A stretch of DNA of 6,770 bases from Hyphomicrobiales bacterium. GTDB lineage: Bacteria > Pseudomonadota > Alphaproteobacteria > Rhizobiales > Aestuariivirgaceae. Position numbers and translations under genes: made by a program. Shown here in pieces: positions 4,625-6,770 of the stretch. Every line of letters begins with the position of its first letter. The stretch's first letter is position 1. The stretch spans positions 1 to 6,770 of the forward strand of contig JAAURV010000174.1 in NCBI GenBank assembly GCA_012032065.1, in the 5' to 3' direction. Below the pieces are notes generated by a model, which ran no database searches, was not told the DNA's origin, and was given only the letters and a program-made list of their open reading frames with translations.

Positions 4625-6106
4625 CTAGTTAATTCCGAGCCTCTCGCGGAGCTTGTCGCTCACCGCCTGCGGATTTGCCTTGCCGCCCGAGGCTTTCATG
4701 ACCTGGCCCACGAACCAGCCGAGCATGGTGGGCTTGGTCTTCACCTGCTCGACCTTGTCCGGATTGGCGGCGAGGATATCGGCCACCGCTCGATCGATGG
4801 CGGAGCTGTCCGTCACCTGCTTAAGGCCCCGTTCTTCCACGATTTTCCGGGGACTGCCGGCTTCGGTCCAGACGATCTCGAAGACGTCCTTGGCGATCTT
4901 GCCCGAGATCGTTCCGTCGCCGATCAGGTCCACGATTTCGCCAAGCTGGGCGGCGGAAACCGGAGTCTCGTCAATGGTTTTGCCTTCCTTGTTCAAGCGG
5001 CCAAACAACTCGTTGATGACCCAGTTGGCGGCCTGCTTGCCATCCCTGCCTTTGGCCACATCCTCGAAGAAGGCAGAGGAGGAGCGCTCGGCCACCAGCA
5101 CACCTGCGTCGTAAGGAGAAAGGCCGTAGCTTTTGATAAATCTCGCCTTTTTCTCGTCGGGTAGTTCGGGAAGCGAGCTTTCGATGGCTTTGACCCAGGC
5201 TTCCTCCAGTTCCAGCGGGAGCAAGTCCGGGTCGGGGAAGTAGCGGTAGTCATGCGCCTCTTCCTTGGAGCGCATGGAGCGGGTCTCGCCTTTCCTTGCG
5301 TCAAACAGGCGGGTTTCCTGGTCAATGGAGCCGCCATCCTCCAGAATGCCGATCTGGCGGCGGGCCTCGTACTCGATGGCCTGGCCCATGAAGCGGATGG
5401 AATTGACGTTCTTGATCTCGCAGCGGGTGCCGAAGGCCGCACCCGGGCGGCGCACCGAGACGTTGATATCGGCGCGGAGACTCCCCTGCTCCATGTTGCC
5501 GTCGCAAGTGCCGAGATAGCGCATGATCTGGCGGAGTTTCGTCACATAGGCCTTGGCCTCGTCGGCCGAACGCATGTCGGGCTTCGAGACGATTTCCATG
5601 AGCGCGCAGCCGGAGCGGTTCAGGTCGACGAAGCTCCATGCTCGGATGCTGATCGTGGAGCGACTTGCCGGCGTCCTGCTCGAGGTGGAGGCGCTCGACG
5701 CCGACTTCGACGCTCCTGCCGCCATCGAGATCGACGGTAACCGTGCCCTCGCCCACCACCGGCTGCTTGTATTGGGAGATCTGGTAGCCCTGCGGCAGGT
5801 CCGGATAGAAATAATTCTTGCGGTCGAAGACCGACTTCCGATTGATCTGGGCCTTGAGGCCAAGACCCGTGCGCACGCCTGCTCGACGCAGAATTCGTTG
5901 ATCACCGGCAGCATGCCGGGCATGGCGGCATCGACGATGGACACATGATCGTTGGGATCGCCGCCGAATTCGGCGGAGGCGGCCGAGAACAGCTTGGACC
6001 TGGCCAGCACCTGGGCGTGGACTTCCAGCCCCAGGACGATTTCCCAATCGCCGGTGGCGCCCTTGATCCAGTCCTTCTTGTCGGCGATGCGTGCGGCGGA
6101 ATCCAT
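4625..6106 (-). CDS. gatB: Aspartyl/glutamyl-tRNA amidotransferase subunit B, with two compensating frameshifts
   Basis: GatB is the subunit of GatCAB that binds the mischarged tRNA and activates its acyl group, making Gln-tRNA(Gln) or Asn-tRNA(Asn) in the cytoplasm. The 493 codons match the family length. Recognisable blocks are WEIVLGLEVHAQV (about 21-33), AMPGMLPVINE (61-71), SFVDLNRSG and MEIVSKPDMRS (158-180), GNMEQGSLRADINVSVR (203-219), EEAHDYRYFPDPDLLPL (282-298) and the tRNA-binding tail ending GKANPQAVSDKLRERLGIN. Residues 78-157 are in the wrong frame. The true sequence (VRTGLGLKAQINRKS...DRKNYFYPDLPQGYQIS...HDQHPSM) is in the neighbouring frame between about 5876 and 5636. A one-base loss near 5876 and a one-base gain near 5636 account for it. 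There is no stop in the shifted part, so a full-length but garbled protein would be made. Because the gene is normally essential, sequencing error is likely. gatA and gatC are not in the window. Confidence 0.93.
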   Translation of the reverse strand: MDSAARIADKKDWIKGATGDWEIVLGLEVHAQVLARSKLFSAASAEFGGDPNDHVSIVDAAMPGMLPVINEFCVEQACARVLASRPRSIGSRSSTARIISIRTCRRATRSPNTSSRWWARARLPSISMAAGASKSASSASTSSRTPASRSTISIRAWSFVDLNRSGCALMEIVSKPDMRSADEAKAYVTKLRQIMRYLGTCDGNMEQGSLRADINVSVRRPGAAFGTRCEIKNVNSIRFMGQAIEYEARRQIGILEDGGSIDQETRLFDARKGETRSMRSKEEAHDYRYFPDPDLLPLELEEAWVKAIESSLPELPDEKKARFIKSYGLSPYDAGVLVAERSSSAFFEDVAKGRDGKQAANWVINELFGRLNKEGKTIDETPVSAAQLGEIVDLIGDGTISGKIAKDVFEIVWTEAGSPRKIVEERGLKQVTDSSAIDRAVADILAANPDKVEQVKTKPTMLGWFVGQVMKASGGKANPQAVSDKLRERLGIN

Positions 6107-6157
6107 CTCGAGACCTGTCGATGCGTGGGCGCTTCGTAGTGCCGGAGGCGGCTTCGA

Positions 6158-6397
6158 TCAACCCCCGTCGCCGTCCAGCTCCTTGCGGATGCCACGCACG
6201 AGATAGAGGGCGAGCAACATCAGCACTGCCAGCACGCTCAAGAAAGCAAAGTCGCCCTTCTGGAAGGCAAATCCTTCCGGCGTGTAACGCTGGTAGACGA
6301 GCAGGCCAGCGAAGAGGAGCAAAGCCGCTCCCGCACCCCAGCTTCCGGCGCGCATGATGCGCATCAGGATGCGCGACAATGGGGACATATCAGACAT
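6158..6397 (-). CDS. Small two-helix membrane protein
   Basis: This is a 79-residue protein with two predicted membrane helices, about residues 17-34 (WGAGAALLLFAGLLVYQRY) and 48-66 (FAFLSVLAVLMLLALYLVRG). The N-terminal RILMRIMR and C-terminal RGIRKE basic patches put both ends in the cytoplasm, leaving a short loop (TPEGFAFQKGD) outside. No family or function is recognised. It ends 51 bases before the gatB start on the same strand and may be co-transcribed with it. It is divergent from the metC-like gene, with only 54 bases between the starts. No clear Shine-Dalgarno sequence precedes the ATG at 6397; the second Met (residue 4) is an alternative start. The hydrophobic pattern and position support a real gene. 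Confidence 0.7.
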   Translation of the reverse strand: MSDMSPLSRILMRIMRAGSWGAGAALLLFAGLLVYQRYTPEGFAFQKGDFAFLSVLAVLMLLALYLVRGIRKELDGDGG

Positions 6398-6420
6398 TTG
6401 AATCCAATCGGCTTTCGGGC

Positions 6421-6436
6421 ATTGTGCGGGTACAAT
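6421..6436 (+). promoter_or_regulatory. Possible -10 element and dyad before the metC-like gene
   Basis: TACAAT (6431-6436) is a fair -10 hexamer 15 bases before the ATG at 6452, so the leader would be very short. It overlaps a dyad, ATTGT...ACAAT (6421-6425/6432-6436). The -35 position is poor. Support is weak. Confidence 0.25.
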
Positions 6437-6451
6437 AGCTGAACCACCGGA

Positions 6452-6694
6452 ATGACAAAGTCAAAATCGAAGCTCGAAACCTTGTCGCCAAAGACGCGCC
6501 TCGTGGCCAGTGGACGCGAGTACACGGAGCATGGGTTCCTCAACCCCGCTCTTTATCGCGGCTCCACGATTGTCCTCGAGGATGTGGAGTCCTTCTGGGC
6601 CAATCAGCACGCCTATGGCCGGCGGGGCTCGCCGACGCCAGGCCGGGCAGGTCGTGAAATCGGAGCGGCGCCGGCTGGTCGGCCTCGGCAGTAG
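6452..6694 (+). pseudogene. metC: Cystathionine beta-lyase start, broken after about 62 codons
   Basis: The frame starts MTKSKSKLETLSPKTRLVASGRE... and continues through HGFLNPALYRGST and AYGRRGSPT (residues 28-62), hallmarks of the N-terminus of the cystathionine beta-lyase/gamma-synthase family of PLP enzymes, which cleave cystathionine to homocysteine in methionine synthesis. After about 6637 the family sequence stops. The frame continues with unrelated residues (GRAGREIGAAPAGRPRQ) to a stop at 6692-6694, and no other frame resumes the homology. The PLP-binding lysine domain, normally over 100 residues further on, is absent, so this copy is not functional as it stands. An inserted element, intron or rearrangement starting near 6637 would explain it; the rest of the gene could lie beyond the window. 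metC is preferred over other members of the family on the start sequence only. Confidence 0.75.
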
Positions 6695-6770
6695 GTGGCG
6701 AAGCAGTAAGACGGCGGGGCAATAGACGGAGGGTCGCGACGCGCGACCGACTCTGATCGTGGCAGCGCGA
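6638..6770. other. Unidentified sequence after the metC break
   Basis: This region does not continue the lyase. It is GC-rich, has stops in every plus frame by 6725, and contains a perfect hairpin GGTCGCG-ACG-CGCGACC (6732-6748). One plus frame reads GQVVKSERRRLVGLGSRWRSSKTAGQ before its stop; I do not recognise it. The structure-rich, noncoding look would fit the leading end of a mobile element or a self-splicing intron, but no diagnostic end sequence could be confirmed. Confidence 0.4.

Noticed and set aside
5322..6161. Separate minus-strand gene of 279 codons overlapping gatB
   Set aside because: Only its middle part (about 5636-5876) is protein-like, and that part is the missing segment of GatB. 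It is explained by two indels, not by a second gene.

Overview
This is a GC-rich window that looks like a chromosomal segment of an alphaproteobacterium, probably Hyphomicrobiales/Rhizobiales. That placement is an inference from protein style (the short Sel1-like protein, the GatB N- and C-termini, the cystathionine beta-lyase start), not from a database search. No rRNA, tRNA or CRISPR array was seen.

Layout from left to right. (i) Positions 1-152 hold the 3' end of an unrecognised plus-strand gene, followed by a terminator-like dyad. (ii) Positions 239-462 and 1741-1780 hold a cluster of nested inverted repeats. There are two copies of one element whose outer stem encloses two small hairpins, one of them built on CCCTTCGGG, with a long imperfect hairpin between the copies. 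(iii) An IS256-family (mutator-type) insertion sequence at about 463-1740 is inserted into the small CCCGAAGGG hairpin of the second copy, with a near-perfect 8-bp target duplication. (iv) A conserved Sel1-repeat small protein on the minus strand (1914-2182) carries a one-base frameshift. (v) Positions 2183-2663 have no convincing gene, but include a third, unrelated palindromic three-way-junction element (2489-2584). (vi) Four minus-strand genes follow: a membrane-anchored endonuclease/exonuclease/phosphatase (EEP) protein, a glutathione S-transferase-like protein with a histone-H1-like basic tail, gatB, and a small two-helix membrane protein. (vii) Divergent from these is the start of a cystathionine beta-lyase gene (metC-like) on the plus strand. 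It loses its homology after about 62 codons at a sharp junction, followed by about 130 bases of unidentified, partly palindromic sequence.

The genes do not form one pathway. gatB is tRNA-dependent amidation housekeeping and metC is sulfur amino-acid metabolism. The GST-like and EEP genes could be co-transcribed: they are on the same strand 78 bp apart, with a candidate operator/promoter region just upstream of the GST gene.

Reading frames are disturbed in several places. Sel1 has a one-base loss. gatB has a one-base loss and a one-base gain 240 bases apart that cancel each other. The metC-like gene has a real break in homology. gatB is normally indispensable in bacteria that make Gln-tRNA by transamidation, so the paired gatB indels may well be sequencing or assembly errors; this lowers confidence in the Sel1 frameshift too. 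The most unusual real signal is the pair of three-way-junction repeats and the IS placed inside one of their hairpins.
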